Shown: positions 1 through 8,881 of the stretch, one piece after another
How the letters are laid out: every line of letters begins with the position of its first letter
Position numbering within the stretch: the stretch's first letter is position 1
Assembly (NCBI GenBank): GCA_029210465.1
Contig: JARGDL010000003.1
Location: 124,001-188,000, forward strand
Length of the DNA: 64,000 nt
Origin: Stygiobacter electus
GTDB lineage: Bacteria > Bacteroidota > Ignavibacteria > Ignavibacteriales > Melioribacteraceae
Direction of reading: 5' to 3'
The notes under the pieces: generated by a model
Told to the model about the DNA's origin: nothing
Database searches by the model: none
Seen by the model: only the letters and a program-made list of their open reading frames with translations
Program-made: the position numbers and the translations under genes

Positions 1-796
1 CTCTTCTATTTTTTGTTCGGGATTCTGGAGTATCATTTGGAGCAATGGGATGATACTCTGCATATCCAACTATAGAAACTTTATCCGGATCAACTCCTTC
101 ATTTTGAATCAAATAATAAGCAGTATTTAATGCTCTGTCAACAGATAAGTGCCAATTAGATGGATAACGGGGAGTATTAATTGGTGTATTATCTGTATGA
201 CCTTCAATTCTTATATCATTTGGAATTGATCTAATAACTGATGCCAATCTGTTAAGAACAACTTTTGAACCTTCGTTTAAAACTGCTTGTCCTGGAGCAA
301 ATAAAATATCATCTAGAATATGAATTGTAATTCCACGTTCACTTTCTTCTAATTGAATAGAACTTGTATAATCATAATTTTCAATTAATTTAGAAAGTTG
401 ATCAATCAATTTGTTTTTAGGACTTTCAAGAACATTATTGGAAATATCATTAGTTACAACTTTATTAATATTTTCTTTTCCAAAAATACTACCAAGTGCT
501 TGAGCAACGTTTTTATATTTTACAGCATCAATATTAGAAATTGTATACAAAATAATAAATAATCCTAAAAGTAAAGTAATTAAATCAGCATAAGTAATTA
601 AATACCTATCTTTATCATTGCCTTCTTCAGCGTGAAAATTCTCTTCTGGGATTAAGCGGCTAATTTCTCTTGCTGAACTTTTTGAGGAAGCATTCCTATC
701 AACCTTGCTTTCATTATTGAAGGTATTTCTCCCGCTTGTAAAGTCAGCACCGCTTCCAAAGAGATTTCCATCATATTTTTCTCTTCCAGATGACAT
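1..796 (-). CDS. motB: Flagellar stator protein MotB (C-terminus cut by window edge)
   Basis: Stator subunit that anchors MotA to peptidoglycan and carries the proton path. The translated minus strand shows a Ser/Gly/Asn-rich N-terminus, then DRYLITYADLITLL with the expected proton-binding Asp (about residue 71) at the start of a single membrane helix. An OmpA-type peptidoglycan-binding domain follows (EGHTDNTPI, then NWHLSVDRA and NRR near the edge). The reading frame opens after a TAG at about 808. Its only ATG/GTG/TTG before the membrane helix is the ATG at 796, so the start overlaps motA by 145 nt. That overlap is unusually long. A non-standard start near 655 is the alternative. The gene runs off the left edge. 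Confidence 0.85.
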   Translation of the reverse strand, partial: MSSGREKYDGNLFGSGADFTSGRNTFNNESKVDRNASSKSSAREISRLIPEENFHAEEGNDKDRYLITYADLITLLLGLFIILYTISNIDAVKYKNVAQALGSIFGKENINKVVTNDISNNVLESPKNKLIDQLSKLIENYDYTSSIQLEESERGITIHILDDILFAPGQAVLNEGSKVVLNRLASVIRSIPNDIRIEGHTDNTPINTPRYPSNWHLSVDRALNTAYYLIQNEGVDPDKVSIVGYAEYHPIAPNDTPESRTKNRR

Positions 797-1431
797 CTTT
801 TTAATCTATCGCTTATTGGTAACCAAATTATGTTTGCACTAAAAACTCCCCAAAGAGTTGCAATAAAAGCAGTTGCAATATTTTTTATCAAATGGTTTGG
901 ATCTTGACCAGCATTTGCTAAAGTCATAATTAAACCCATTACAGTTCCTATGATTCCCATTGTTGGTGCGTAACCACCCATTTTAGAAAAAATTGACATA
1001 TTGGAATAATGTCTTTCTTGCATTGCTCTCATTTCTAATTGTGCTAAAAGTTGTAATGAATCTGAATCTGTTCCATCTAAAACATATTTAACCATTTTCT
1101 TTGGAAAAAGGTCGTCAAATTTGACTAAATCTTTTTCAATGGCTAATAAACCTTCTTTTCGAGCTTTAACTGAAAGTTCAACAAAAGTATTAATCATTTT
1201 TTCAATGTTATATGATTTTGGGAAATAAGCCATTTTTATTAATTGAGGAATTTGCAAAAATTTATCAAGACCAAATCCCATTATTGTTGCAGCAAATGTT
1301 CCTCCAAATACAATCAATATTGATGTAAAAAGAAATAGAGCATGGAACGATCCCCCTTCGATAAAGAAGGAACCAAAAATTGAGAAAATACCAATAAATA
1401 ATCCGATTAATGTTCCAAATTTTTTAATCAT
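652..1431 (-). CDS. motA: Flagellar stator protein MotA
   Basis: Multi-pass inner-membrane stator subunit that turns ion flow into torque against FliG. At 259 residues it has normal length for the MotA/PomA family, with the conserved MGGYAPTMGIIGTVMGLI segment and a following helix rich in small residues (ATAFIATLWGVFSANIIWLP). The usual cytoplasmic loop (about residues 60-140) carries the FliG-contacting charges. Its start overlaps the flgL stop in an ATGA, which suggests translational coupling. The last 48 codons are also read in another frame as the N-terminus of motB. Confidence 0.95.
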   Translation of the reverse strand: MIKKFGTLIGLFIGIFSIFGSFFIEGGSFHALFLFTSILIVFGGTFAATIMGFGLDKFLQIPQLIKMAYFPKSYNIEKMINTFVELSVKARKEGLLAIEKDLVKFDDLFPKKMVKYVLDGTDSDSLQLLAQLEMRAMQERHYSNMSIFSKMGGYAPTMGIIGTVMGLIMTLANAGQDPNHLIKNIATAFIATLWGVFSANIIWLPISDRLKRCHLEEKNMMEISLEAVLTLQAGEIPSIMKARLIGMLPQKVQQEKLAA

Positions 1432-2306
1432 AAGTAATCAAAAACTGATTTTGAAAAAGTATTAGATAATAATTTATATGAAACTTGCAATAAATAATCT
1501 TGCTGTTGAAGTTCAACCATAATTTGTGCTGGATCAATAGATTGAACATTTACCAGCATTTCGTTGTATTGAGTTTTATATGTTGTTAGCAATTCTTGCA
1601 TGTTTGTAAACTTATTATATTTTTCACCAGCTAAAGATTGAACATTTAAAATATTTTTATATGCGTTATCAAGATCATCTAATTGCGCTTTAGTAGGAGC
1701 ATTACCACTTTCTAGTTGATCAATTACATTGTTTATTGATTCAAAAATTCCGCTGTCTAAAATTTGATTTCCCGAAATATTAATTGATTCTTTTGCGTTG
1801 TTGGAAATTCTTACTTTAATTTCACCTGAACGGTTTGCTGTTGATTTCACAGCTTTTCCATTTGAATCAATTGTTGCTACATCTTCTGAAAAATTTGTTC
1901 CACCGAATAAGTACATGTCATTATGTTTTTCATTAACAAGTTGAACAATCGCTGAAAGAGAACTTTTTATAGATTGAGCAATTGTTGTGTAACTATCTTT
2001 ATTTAAAGGATTACCTGCATCAGTAGCTAATTTCATTACATTTTGAATTTGATTTGTCATTTGATCAAGTGAACTTATCGAAGCTTGCAAAAACTCAATT
2101 CCATTTTTTGTATTAACTATAAAAGTATCAGTTTTTTTAATTAAAGAATCAAGTTTTATTGCTTTTAATGACCCAGCAATGTCATCACTCATATTTTCAA
2201 ATTTGCTGTTTGTTGTTAGTTGAGTTTGAAGTTTTAATTTCTTCTCAGCAATCTTTGAATTAGTGAATAAATATTTATCAGTAATTAAACCTTCTGTTAC
2301 TCTCAT
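1428..2306 (-). CDS. flgL: Flagellar hook-filament junction protein FlgL
   Basis: Second hook-associated protein, joining hook to filament. It is a 292-residue flagellin-like protein: an N-terminal coiled segment (about 15-130) containing the YLFGGTNF motif typical of FlgL and a C-terminal helix ending in LLSNTFSKSVFDYL. It lies directly after flgK with a 7-bp gap and before motA with a 4-bp overlap. Flagellin shares the end domains, but the short middle part and the position next to flgK favour FlgL. Confidence 0.9.
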   Translation of the reverse strand: MRVTEGLITDKYLFTNSKIAEKKLKLQTQLTTNSKFENMSDDIAGSLKAIKLDSLIKKTDTFIVNTKNGIEFLQASISSLDQMTNQIQNVMKLATDAGNPLNKDSYTTIAQSIKSSLSAIVQLVNEKHNDMYLFGGTNFSEDVATIDSNGKAVKSTANRSGEIKVRISNNAKESINISGNQILDSGIFESINNVIDQLESGNAPTKAQLDDLDNAYKNILNVQSLAGEKYNKFTNMQELLTTYKTQYNEMLVNVQSIDPAQIMVELQQQDYLLQVSYKLLSNTFSKSVFDYL

Positions 2307-2313
2307 AATTCAC

Positions 2314-3708
2314 CTAAATCAAGTTAATAATGGTATCTAAAATTTGATCAGCTATTTTAATTAATTTAGCTGAAGCTTCGTAGGATCGTTGATATTTCAT
2401 TACGTTTGTCATTTCCTCATCAAGCGAGACCCCAGAATAAGATTGTTTTTGACTATTTAAGTTTTGTACAACCAACTCATTAGAAGCAATTGAGTTATCT
2501 GCATTAACTTTTTCTTGTGCAATTGAATTTATAATTGAAGTATAATATTCATTGACTGTTTGATTATCTAATCCCGATATTTTTGTTTTTGATAACTCAG
2601 CAATTTGAACTGCTATTTGATTATCACCTTCATAGCCAGCAACTGAAGATGCAGCAATATATTTTGAATCGCTCAAAATTGCTGGATTAATTTTTATTTC
2701 TCCATCAACAAAAGCATTTATAACATCACCACTTGAATTTAATTCACCAAAGAATGGAATATTTGTTTGCGATGCGCCACTAATTGGTAATGTATAACCA
2801 TTAAGATGAATTGAATTAACTTGTTCAACAAAATTCTTAGCTAAATTTTCATAAGATGTTTTGTATGAAGTGATTTTATTAGAAAGTAAATCTGAAACGG
2901 CATAAAATTCACCGGCATTTATGTAAGCCAATGTATTCGGATCATTTTTAGCAACTAACCTTAATTTCCCGTCAACCATTTTAGCTTCAAATTCATTGAA
3001 ATTATTTTGATCTGCCCCAAATATTCCACCTACATTTATACTAACTGCACCGTAATCAGATTTTTGAACTGTTATGTTAATAATTTTACTTAGTTTATCT
3101 ATTAAAGCATCACGTTGATCTTTCAATTCATTTGCTTTTGTGCCACGAGCTTCTGCATCATAAACTTTTTGATTTAATTCATAAATCCCTTTTAAGTAAC
3201 CATTAATTGTGTCTACTTGAGAATTTGCATCTTGCTGAAGCATGTATTGAATTTCACTAAATCCATCAATTGTATCTTTGAAACGAGTACTCAAAGCTTG
3301 TGCTTTTTGAATTACCGTTAATCTTAATTGTTGAGAGTTTGGATTTGCAGAAAGTGCATCCCAAGAATTAAAAAACTCATTAATATAGTTTGATAATCCA
3401 TTAGAAGAGGGTTCAGAAATTACAGCTTCAATTTGTTTTAGAACTTCAGACCTTTTTTCGGAATCGGAAAGTGAAGATTGATATTTTCTTAATTGCATAT
3501 CAAGAATGTCATTTCTAATTCTTAAAACATCTTGAATTTTAATGCCCATTCCATTTCCTTTTTCACCAATTTCATTAGCGAATAAAACTTTTTGGCGTGT
3601 ATAATCTGGATTACCAGCGTTAGAAATATTTTGAGCGGCAACATCAATTGCTCTTTGATAAGTACTCATTGTTCTAACTGATATATCCAGTAATCTTCCA
3701 ATTCCCAT
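2314..3708 (-). CDS. flgK: Flagellar hook-associated protein FlgK
   Basis: First hook-filament junction protein, exported by the flagellar type III system. At 464 residues it has the rod/hook-family N-terminus (AIDVAAQNISNAGNPDYTRQKV) and the C-terminal motif EEMTNVMKYQRSYEASAKLI. The central region holds the EINSIHLNGY-like segment (VEQVNSIHLNGYTL) seen in FlgK. It sits between the chaperone gene flgN (2-bp gap) and flgL, the usual order. Confidence 0.95.
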   Translation of the reverse strand: MGIGRLLDISVRTMSTYQRAIDVAAQNISNAGNPDYTRQKVLFANEIGEKGNGMGIKIQDVLRIRNDILDMQLRKYQSSLSDSEKRSEVLKQIEAVISEPSSNGLSNYINEFFNSWDALSANPNSQQLRLTVIQKAQALSTRFKDTIDGFSEIQYMLQQDANSQVDTINGYLKGIYELNQKVYDAEARGTKANELKDQRDALIDKLSKIINITVQKSDYGAVSINVGGIFGADQNNFNEFEAKMVDGKLRLVAKNDPNTLAYINAGEFYAVSDLLSNKITSYKTSYENLAKNFVEQVNSIHLNGYTLPISGASQTNIPFFGELNSSGDVINAFVDGEIKINPAILSDSKYIAASSVAGYEGDNQIAVQIAELSKTKISGLDNQTVNEYYTSIINSIAQEKVNADNSIASNELVVQNLNSQKQSYSGVSLDEEMTNVMKYQRSYEASAKLIKIADQILDTIINLI

Positions 3709-3710
3709 TT

Positions 3711-4163
3711 TTATACTCTTTTATTTACAATGCCTTTTTTGTTTTTCTGAGCAACTATCATCATAGTTTCTTTGATTAAGTTGCGGGAAAATTCTATTAC
3801 ATCTTTAAGTTGTGAATTTATTCTTTTAACCTTTTCAGCTTTAGTTTTCAATGATTTTCTTAACTGTTGAATTTCCTTTAAATCTTTTTCAAATAGTTTA
3901 GGCGAGCTTTTAATAATTTCATCCAATGAAAAATTTTTTATAGAAAGATTATTTTCTTTAATTAGCTCACCAACTATTTTCTTTCTATTTGCTTCTTCTT
4001 TTTCAACTTTACTTAAAGATTTTTGTTCTTCACTTATTGAAGTTTCTATCAAAATAAAATCATTATTAATAATAGCTTCTTTTTGTTTTTCAAGTGAGTT
4101 TAATAATTCAGTTAAATTATTGTTTTGTGTTTTTAATGATTCTATTAGCTCTTTTACTTTCAT
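3711..4163 (-). CDS. flgN: Flagellar export chaperone FlgN
   Basis: Cytoplasmic chaperone expected to bind FlgK and FlgL before export. The 150-residue protein is almost entirely helical and charged, with a long coiled coil (about 1-130) typical of the FlgN family. Sequence alone is weakly diagnostic. The call rests on size, predicted fold and position immediately before flgK. Its ATG overlaps the flgJ stop by 4 nt. No flgM is found next to it, unlike in enterobacteria. Confidence 0.75.
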   Translation of the reverse strand: MKVKELIESLKTQNNNLTELLNSLEKQKEAIINNDFILIETSISEEQKSLSKVEKEEANRKKIVGELIKENNLSIKNFSLDEIIKSSPKLFEKDLKEIQQLRKSLKTKAEKVKRINSQLKDVIEFSRNLIKETMMIVAQKNKKGIVNKRV

Positions 4164-4978
4164 GATTGATTCTCGCTAAAATGTTCTAAGTAACTTAGTA
4201 CTTTATTTATGTAAGATTTAGTTTCAGCAAAAGGTGGAACACCGTTATATTTTTCCACATTTTGCGGACCAGCATTATAAGCAGCAAGAGCAAGCTTCAA
4301 ATCTCCACTATATTGTCGAAGCAATTGGGCAAAATATTTAGTCCCTCCGAAAATATTTTCTTTTGGATTGAAAACATTTTTTACACCCATATCAACTGCT
4401 GTTGAATCCATTAATTGCATTAATCCTTTTGCTTTAGCAGTTGAAACAGCTTTATGATTTCCGGCAGATTCAGCAAGAATTATTGATTTTATTATAGCTT
4501 TATCAACTCCAAAAGTTTTACTTGCTTCTTCAATATGACTATTAAATTTATCTATTCTTTCAAGTGATGAATTACTTGGCTTTACTTTTGTTGCATCAGC
4601 AGGCACTTGAGTATTATTAACTTTTATTGGATTTAGTTTTGATGATAATCTAAATTTAAATTCATCCGGCATATTTTCACCGGTAATTTTACGATATAAT
4701 ATTTCAGCTATTCCTAAACTTTTTGTAGCAGACATTTTTTGAGCGATTTCCTGTTCAAAAATTGTATCGAACATATCATTTCCGTAACCATCTTCATCAC
4801 CAAATAAACCACCTGTTGTTTTATTCATACTTTTCAACATCATAGCAGTTAAAACACTTTCAAATTGTTTTGATGCGGAAGCAATTTTTTCTTTTTGTTT
4901 TTCATCGTAACGCGATTTTATATCAATCGGTTTTGTGAAGTGCTTATCATTACTTGCTTTTAATGTTATTTCTTCCAT
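4160..4978 (-). CDS. flgJ: Rod-assembly protein FlgJ fused to a lytic transglycosylase domain
   Basis: Two-domain protein of 272 residues. The N-terminal part (about 30-110, SKQFESVLTAMMLKSM, then EQEIAQKM) is the rod-binding FlgJ domain. The C-terminal part (about 140-268) is a family-1 lytic transglycosylase (SLT): catalytic Glu in ILAESAGN, then AKGLMQLM and AAYNAGP. It should act in the periplasm, opening peptidoglycan for the growing rod. Enterobacterial FlgJ carries a glucosaminidase domain instead of SLT, so this is a different enzyme joined to the same scaffold. No signal peptide is visible, consistent with flagellar export. The 57 bp upstream hold no recognisable promoter. Confidence 0.92.
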   Translation of the reverse strand: MEEITLKASNDKHFTKPIDIKSRYDEKQKEKIASASKQFESVLTAMMLKSMNKTTGGLFGDEDGYGNDMFDTIFEQEIAQKMSATKSLGIAEILYRKITGENMPDEFKFRLSSKLNPIKVNNTQVPADATKVKPSNSSLERIDKFNSHIEEASKTFGVDKAIIKSIILAESAGNHKAVSTAKAKGLMQLMDSTAVDMGVKNVFNPKENIFGGTKYFAQLLRQYSGDLKLALAAYNAGPQNVEKYNGVPPFAETKSYINKVLSYLEHFSENQS

Positions 4979-5035
4979 ATGAATATTTATATTTTTATAA
5001 AATTATTTTTAGTATCAACTATTACATTAAGCATT

Positions 5036-6127
5036 TTACATTATAATAAGTTCTGCCATTAAAGCACCGGCTTCTTTCAAAGCTTGAAAAATTGAAATAA
5101 TATCACGCGGTGAAACTTTAAGAGAATTTAATGCTGCCGCAACTTCTTGAACATTGCTTGCACCTTGAATCGCAATTGTTTTTGTTGAGTCTTGTTGTGC
5201 ATAAGGAATTTGATTATTCATTGCAACCGTATTACCACGCGAGAATGCACCCGGTTGTGAAATAATTGGATAATTTCTAATTGTAATATTTAAGCTACCG
5301 TGTGTAATAGTAACTGGAAGAATCTTAACATTTTGACCAGAGACGACTGTACCAGTTCTTTCATTCAATACAACTTTAGCAACTTCATCAACAGCTACTG
5401 TTAAATTTTCTACTTCACTTAAAAATGCAATGATATTATTTTGACGATCTTGAGGAACATTAATTTTAACGGAAGCAGCATCTTCAGCTTTTGCAACTTC
5501 ATTACCAAATTTTGTATTTAATGCTGTTGCTACATTTTGAGCTGTAGTAAAATCTGGTTCTTTTAAAAAGATAGAAATTTCATTTGTATCAATCGTATTA
5601 TTTGGGATTGAAATCTTCAAAGTTCCACCACGCGGAACACGGCCAGCAAGTGTATGATTTTTTGCAATTCTGCTTCCAGTAAATGTATTAATATCATATC
5701 CGCCAACCGAAATAGCACCTTGAGCAAAACCATAAACTTCACCGTTCATGCCTGAAAGTGGAGTCATTAATAAAGTTCCACCTTGAAGACTCGTAGCATC
5801 CCCCATTGAAGAAACAACTACATCGAATTCTGCACCTGCTTTTAAGTTCCCATTCAAGGTTGCTGTAACAATAACTGCAGCAACATTTTTTGTTTTCAAA
5901 TCTGTTTGAGGAACGGTTATTCCAAATCTCTGCAGCATACTTGTAACTGATTGAATAGTAAAAGCAGAGCGATAACTATCACCTGTTCCGGCTAAACCAA
6001 CAACTAAACCATAGCCAATAATTTGTTCTGAATTTTTTCCACCAATGTATGCAACATCTTTAATGCGTTGAGCGTTTGATGTTACAAAACAAAGTAATAA
6101 AACTGATATTAAAATTTTTGCTTTCAT
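5036..6127 (-). CDS. flgI: Flagellar P-ring protein FlgI
   Basis: Periplasmic ring subunit around the rod, in the peptidoglycan layer. The protein starts with a signal peptide (MKAKILISVLLLCFVTSNAQ) and shows the FlgI opening IIGYGLVVGLAGTGD and the NEISIFLKEPDF region. The open frame extends 14 codons further upstream, but the ATG at 6127 has a GAGG ribosome site 6 nt away and the signal peptide begins there, so I use it (363 residues). The ribosome site overlaps the stop codon of flgH. Confidence 0.95.
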   Translation of the reverse strand: MKAKILISVLLLCFVTSNAQRIKDVAYIGGKNSEQIIGYGLVVGLAGTGDSYRSAFTIQSVTSMLQRFGITVPQTDLKTKNVAAVIVTATLNGNLKAGAEFDVVVSSMGDATSLQGGTLLMTPLSGMNGEVYGFAQGAISVGGYDINTFTGSRIAKNHTLAGRVPRGGTLKISIPNNTIDTNEISIFLKEPDFTTAQNVATALNTKFGNEVAKAEDAASVKINVPQDRQNNIIAFLSEVENLTVAVDEVAKVVLNERTGTVVSGQNVKILPVTITHGSLNITIRNYPIISQPGAFSRGNTVAMNNQIPYAQQDSTKTIAIQGASNVQEVAAALNSLKVSPRDIISIFQALKEAGALMAELIIM

Positions 6128-6135
6128 AATAAACC

Positions 6136-6705
6136 TCAGAATAACCAATGAAATAATTTGGTTAACCAACCAGGTTTTTGAGAGCTATCAATTAATCCAC
6201 TTCCTTCAAAAGTAATTTCAGCATCAGAAATATTGTAAGAATAAACAGAATTATCCGGCATTATATCAATTGGTCGAACAACACCTTTAATGTTTACAAT
6301 TTGATCTTCACCATTTATTGAAATTTTCTTGCTTCCATGAATAACTAAATTCCCATTTGCTAAAACTGTATCAACAACAGCACTAATTTTAGTTCGAATC
6401 ATTCCATTTGTACTTGTTGTTCCACTTCCTTTAAAGTCATTTTTTGTCCCAAGAGAAATATCAGTTTTGGGAACAGATGAAGTACCCACAGTACCACTAG
6501 CACTTAAACCAAGATCGCTCGTCCTTCCACTTGAAGTTTGAGAACTATTTGATGCTTGAGTAGATTCGATAACAATTATTGTTACTGCATCACCCGGCAT
6601 TGCTGCTTTGTTATCTGAGAAAAGTGAAAACTGAGAGTTTTTTCTCATAACTTGACTGAATATTGATGCGTTAATTAAAAGGCTAATTAATAAAAACTTT
6701 TTCAT
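6136..6705 (-). CDS. flgH: Flagellar L-ring protein FlgH
   Basis: Outer-membrane ring subunit of the flagellar bushing. It has 189 residues with an N-terminal signal peptide, then the FlgH core (AMPGDAVTIIVIES, and NGEDQIVNIKGVVRPIDI near the C-terminus). Characterised FlgH proteins are lipoproteins. This one contains no cysteine at all, so it cannot be lipidated at a lipobox. It overlaps flgA by 4 nt upstream and is followed 8 bp later by flgI. Confidence 0.93.
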   Translation of the reverse strand: MKKFLLISLLINASIFSQVMRKNSQFSLFSDNKAAMPGDAVTIIVIESTQASNSSQTSSGRTSDLGLSASGTVGTSSVPKTDISLGTKNDFKGSGTTSTNGMIRTKISAVVDTVLANGNLVIHGSKKISINGEDQIVNIKGVVRPIDIMPDNSVYSYNISDAEITFEGSGLIDSSQKPGWLTKLFHWLF

Positions 6706-7349
6706 TGGTTCACCAATTCTAAATTTTGTTTATCAATAACTTTTGCTTTGTAAATTTTATTCATTGCTTGAATAGAAATGATATCGCCTAAATAACCATC
6801 TTGTCTTGATACTGCTTCTATTGAAATATTAACACCATTACTTCCAGTATTAAGAATAATTTTATTTCCTTTGCTTACTAAAGGGATTTTCTTTAAGTGC
6901 TCATATAATAAAACTGAATTTTCCTTTAAATTTACTTTCGATTTGAACTCATTAATATTTTCTGTTACTGAAAAAGTATTACCGTTTAATTGAGAAACAT
7001 CAAGTAATTTTTCTACTAAATTTTTTTCGTTTAATAATTCATCAGATTGTATATTTTTTTTAGTTACAAATACTTTTTTAAAGAGTTTTAATTTTAGTGT
7101 AATAACTGAATTTTGAAAATTATTATTCGCACTACGCACGACAACCGGTACATATCCAAAATTTTTAACTAGTTGAAAACTTTTCTCTTCATCGATTTTA
7201 ATCTCAAGATATTTTTTAGGAAGAGAGACAATTTCAAATTCATATTTTTCGAAGTTTGAAAGTTTTTTATCTAAATAATTTTTCACCTTTAATTCTAAAT
7301 CATTTGAACTAAATAGAATAATTAACAATATGTTAATTAAATTGATCAT
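6702..7349 (-). CDS. flgA: P-ring assembly chaperone FlgA
   Basis: Periplasmic chaperone for FlgI polymerisation. The 215-residue protein has an N-terminal hydrophobic export segment, an SAF-like domain in the middle (KVFVTKKNIQSDELL) and a C-terminal FlgA domain (LGDIISIQAMNKIYKAKVID), where other FlgA proteins have G-dxIrVrN. Divergent in sequence but supported by position between flgG and flgH. Confidence 0.85.
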   Translation of the reverse strand: MINLINILLIILFSSNDLELKVKNYLDKKLSNFEKYEFEIVSLPKKYLEIKIDEEKSFQLVKNFGYVPVVVRSANNNFQNSVITLKLKLFKKVFVTKKNIQSDELLNEKNLVEKLLDVSQLNGNTFSVTENINEFKSKVNLKENSVLLYEHLKKIPLVSKGNKIILNTGSNGVNISIEAVSRQDGYLGDIISIQAMNKIYKAKVIDKQNLELVNQ

Positions 7350-7351
7350 CG

Positions 7352-8152
7352 CTAACCGCGTTTTAAGTTATTAGCCATTGTCATCATTTCTTCAACAGTT
7401 TTTACAGTTTTAGAATTAATTTCATATGCGCGTTGAGCTGCAATCATTGCAATCATTTCTTCAACAATATCAACATTAGAAGCTTCAAGATAGCCTTGAT
7501 TAATAGTTCCAAAACCTTGATCGCCTGCTGTTCCGATAATTGGCTGACCACTTGCAGGAGTTTCAACGTAAAGGTTATCACCAATCGCCATCAAGCCAGC
7601 GTTATTCATAAATCTTGCTAGTTCGATTGTACCAAGAACATTATTTCCACCGCCAACAAGATTAGCAACAACACTTCCATCTTTACCTATTTGCAAACTC
7701 TCAATGTCTTGCGGAAGGACAAACCCAGGCTCAAGTTGAAAACCACTTGAAGTAACAATTTTACCATCAGCGTTTAATTTGAACGAACCATCGCGTGTAT
7801 AAGCAAAAGTTCCATCTGCTCTTCTAACTTGAAAAAAACCATCACCTTGAATTGCAAGATCAAGTTGATTATTTGTTTGAGTAATGTCACCTTGAATAAA
7901 TATTTTTGAAGAAGCAGCGGGTTTAACACCATTACCTATTTGAATTTTAGAAGTTGTTGTTTGTTCTACACCAGGTGTTTCAGAAGTTAAAGGATTAATA
8001 TTAACTTCTTGATACATTAAATCTTGAAAGTCGGCTTTATTTTTTTTAAAGCCTGTTGTATTAATGTTTGCAATGTTGTTTGAAACAACTTCTATATTTA
8101 ATTGTTGAGCATACATTCCTGAAGCGGCGGTTCTTAAAGCTCTAGTTGACAT
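7352..8152 (-). CDS. flgG: Flagellar distal rod protein FlgG
   Basis: Distal rod subunit, 266 residues, close to the usual 260. N-terminal motif YAQQLNIEVVSNNIANINTT and C-terminal motif SNVDIVEEMIAMIAAQRAYE are typical, as is DLAIQGDGFFQV in the core. It lies 18 bp after flgF and 2 bp before flgA in one transcription unit. Confidence 0.95.
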   Translation of the reverse strand: MSTRALRTAASGMYAQQLNIEVVSNNIANINTTGFKKNKADFQDLMYQEVNINPLTSETPGVEQTTTSKIQIGNGVKPAASSKIFIQGDITQTNNQLDLAIQGDGFFQVRRADGTFAYTRDGSFKLNADGKIVTSSGFQLEPGFVLPQDIESLQIGKDGSVVANLVGGGNNVLGTIELARFMNNAGLMAIGDNLYVETPASGQPIIGTAGDQGFGTINQGYLEASNVDIVEEMIAMIAAQRAYEINSKTVKTVEEMMTMANNLKRG

Positions 8153-8170
8153 TTTTAACTCCTTTTTCTA

Positions 8171-8881
8171 TTAAACTTTTCCCATTTCATTTGCTTGACC
8201 TAAAGAAGTATCCAAAGCAGAAATTACTTTTTGAGCAGTTTCATATTCTTTATTTAATTGAATCATTGATTCCATTTCTAAAATTGGATTTGTGTTTGCT
8301 GATTCCAAAAATCCTTGTGAAATTGAATATGTATCATCAAGTGCATCTTTGTAACCATTTTCATCTGGTAAAAAATTTGAGGAACCACTTCTTTGTAATT
8401 CATTATCGTTTTCAACTTGTACAATTCGAATTGAGTCAATAATTTTATCGCCGACTTTAATTTCACCAGATCGAGAAACAATAATCTTAGGGTCTTTGCC
8501 AAGTAAAGATTCAACAATTGAAATTTCACCATTTTTACCTAAAACTTTTTTGTTATCATAATTAACCAAAAACCCTTCGTCGTTAAGTTTAAACCTACCA
8601 TCACGAGTTAATTCAATTTTTTCATCTTCACCTTTTATTAAGAAAAAACCTTTCCCTGAAATTGCAAGATCAAGTTGATTTGAAGTTTGAAGAATTTCCC
8701 CTTGCTGCTGACTCGTAATCTTTCTTACATAAACTTCACCATATTGATTAATGATCTCTGAAAATGGAATTTCTCTTTTGAATCCAGTCGTATTCAAGTT
8801 TGCAAGGTTATTTGCAATAACGTCAATGTTTTTTATACGATGGTCCAAACTTCTTCCGGCAGTGTAAATTCCTTTTATCAT
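8171..8881 (-). CDS. flgF: Flagellar proximal rod protein FlgF
   Basis: Rod subunit of the FlgF/FlgG family, 236 residues. Shows the N-terminal VIANNLANLNTTGFKREIPF motif, DLAISGKGFFLI in the middle and a C-terminal helix SANTNPILEMESMIQLNKEYE. It is shorter and more divergent than the neighbouring flgG product, as expected for FlgF. Its ATG overlaps the stop of the upstream unknown gene (ATGA). Confidence 0.9.
   Translation of the reverse strand: MIKGIYTAGRSLDHRIKNIDVIANNLANLNTTGFKREIPFSEIINQYGEVYVRKITSQQQGEILQTSNQLDLAISGKGFFLIKGEDEKIELTRDGRFKLNDEGFLVNYDNKKVLGKNGEISIVESLLGKDPKIIVSRSGEIKVGDKIIDSIRIVQVENDNELQRSGSSNFLPDENGYKDALDDTYSISQGFLESANTNPILEMESMIQLNKEYETAQKVISALDTSLGQANEMGKV

Noticed and set aside
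4979..5035. Promoter for the flgJ-flgN-flgK-flgL genes in the 57-bp gap
   Set aside because: No -24/-12 or sigma-28 pattern is present on the minus strand; the AT-rich gap alone is not enough.
8146..8532. Open frames on both strands inside flgF (98 and 84 codons)
   Set aside because: Shadows of the conserved flgF frame, with low-complexity composition and no start signals.
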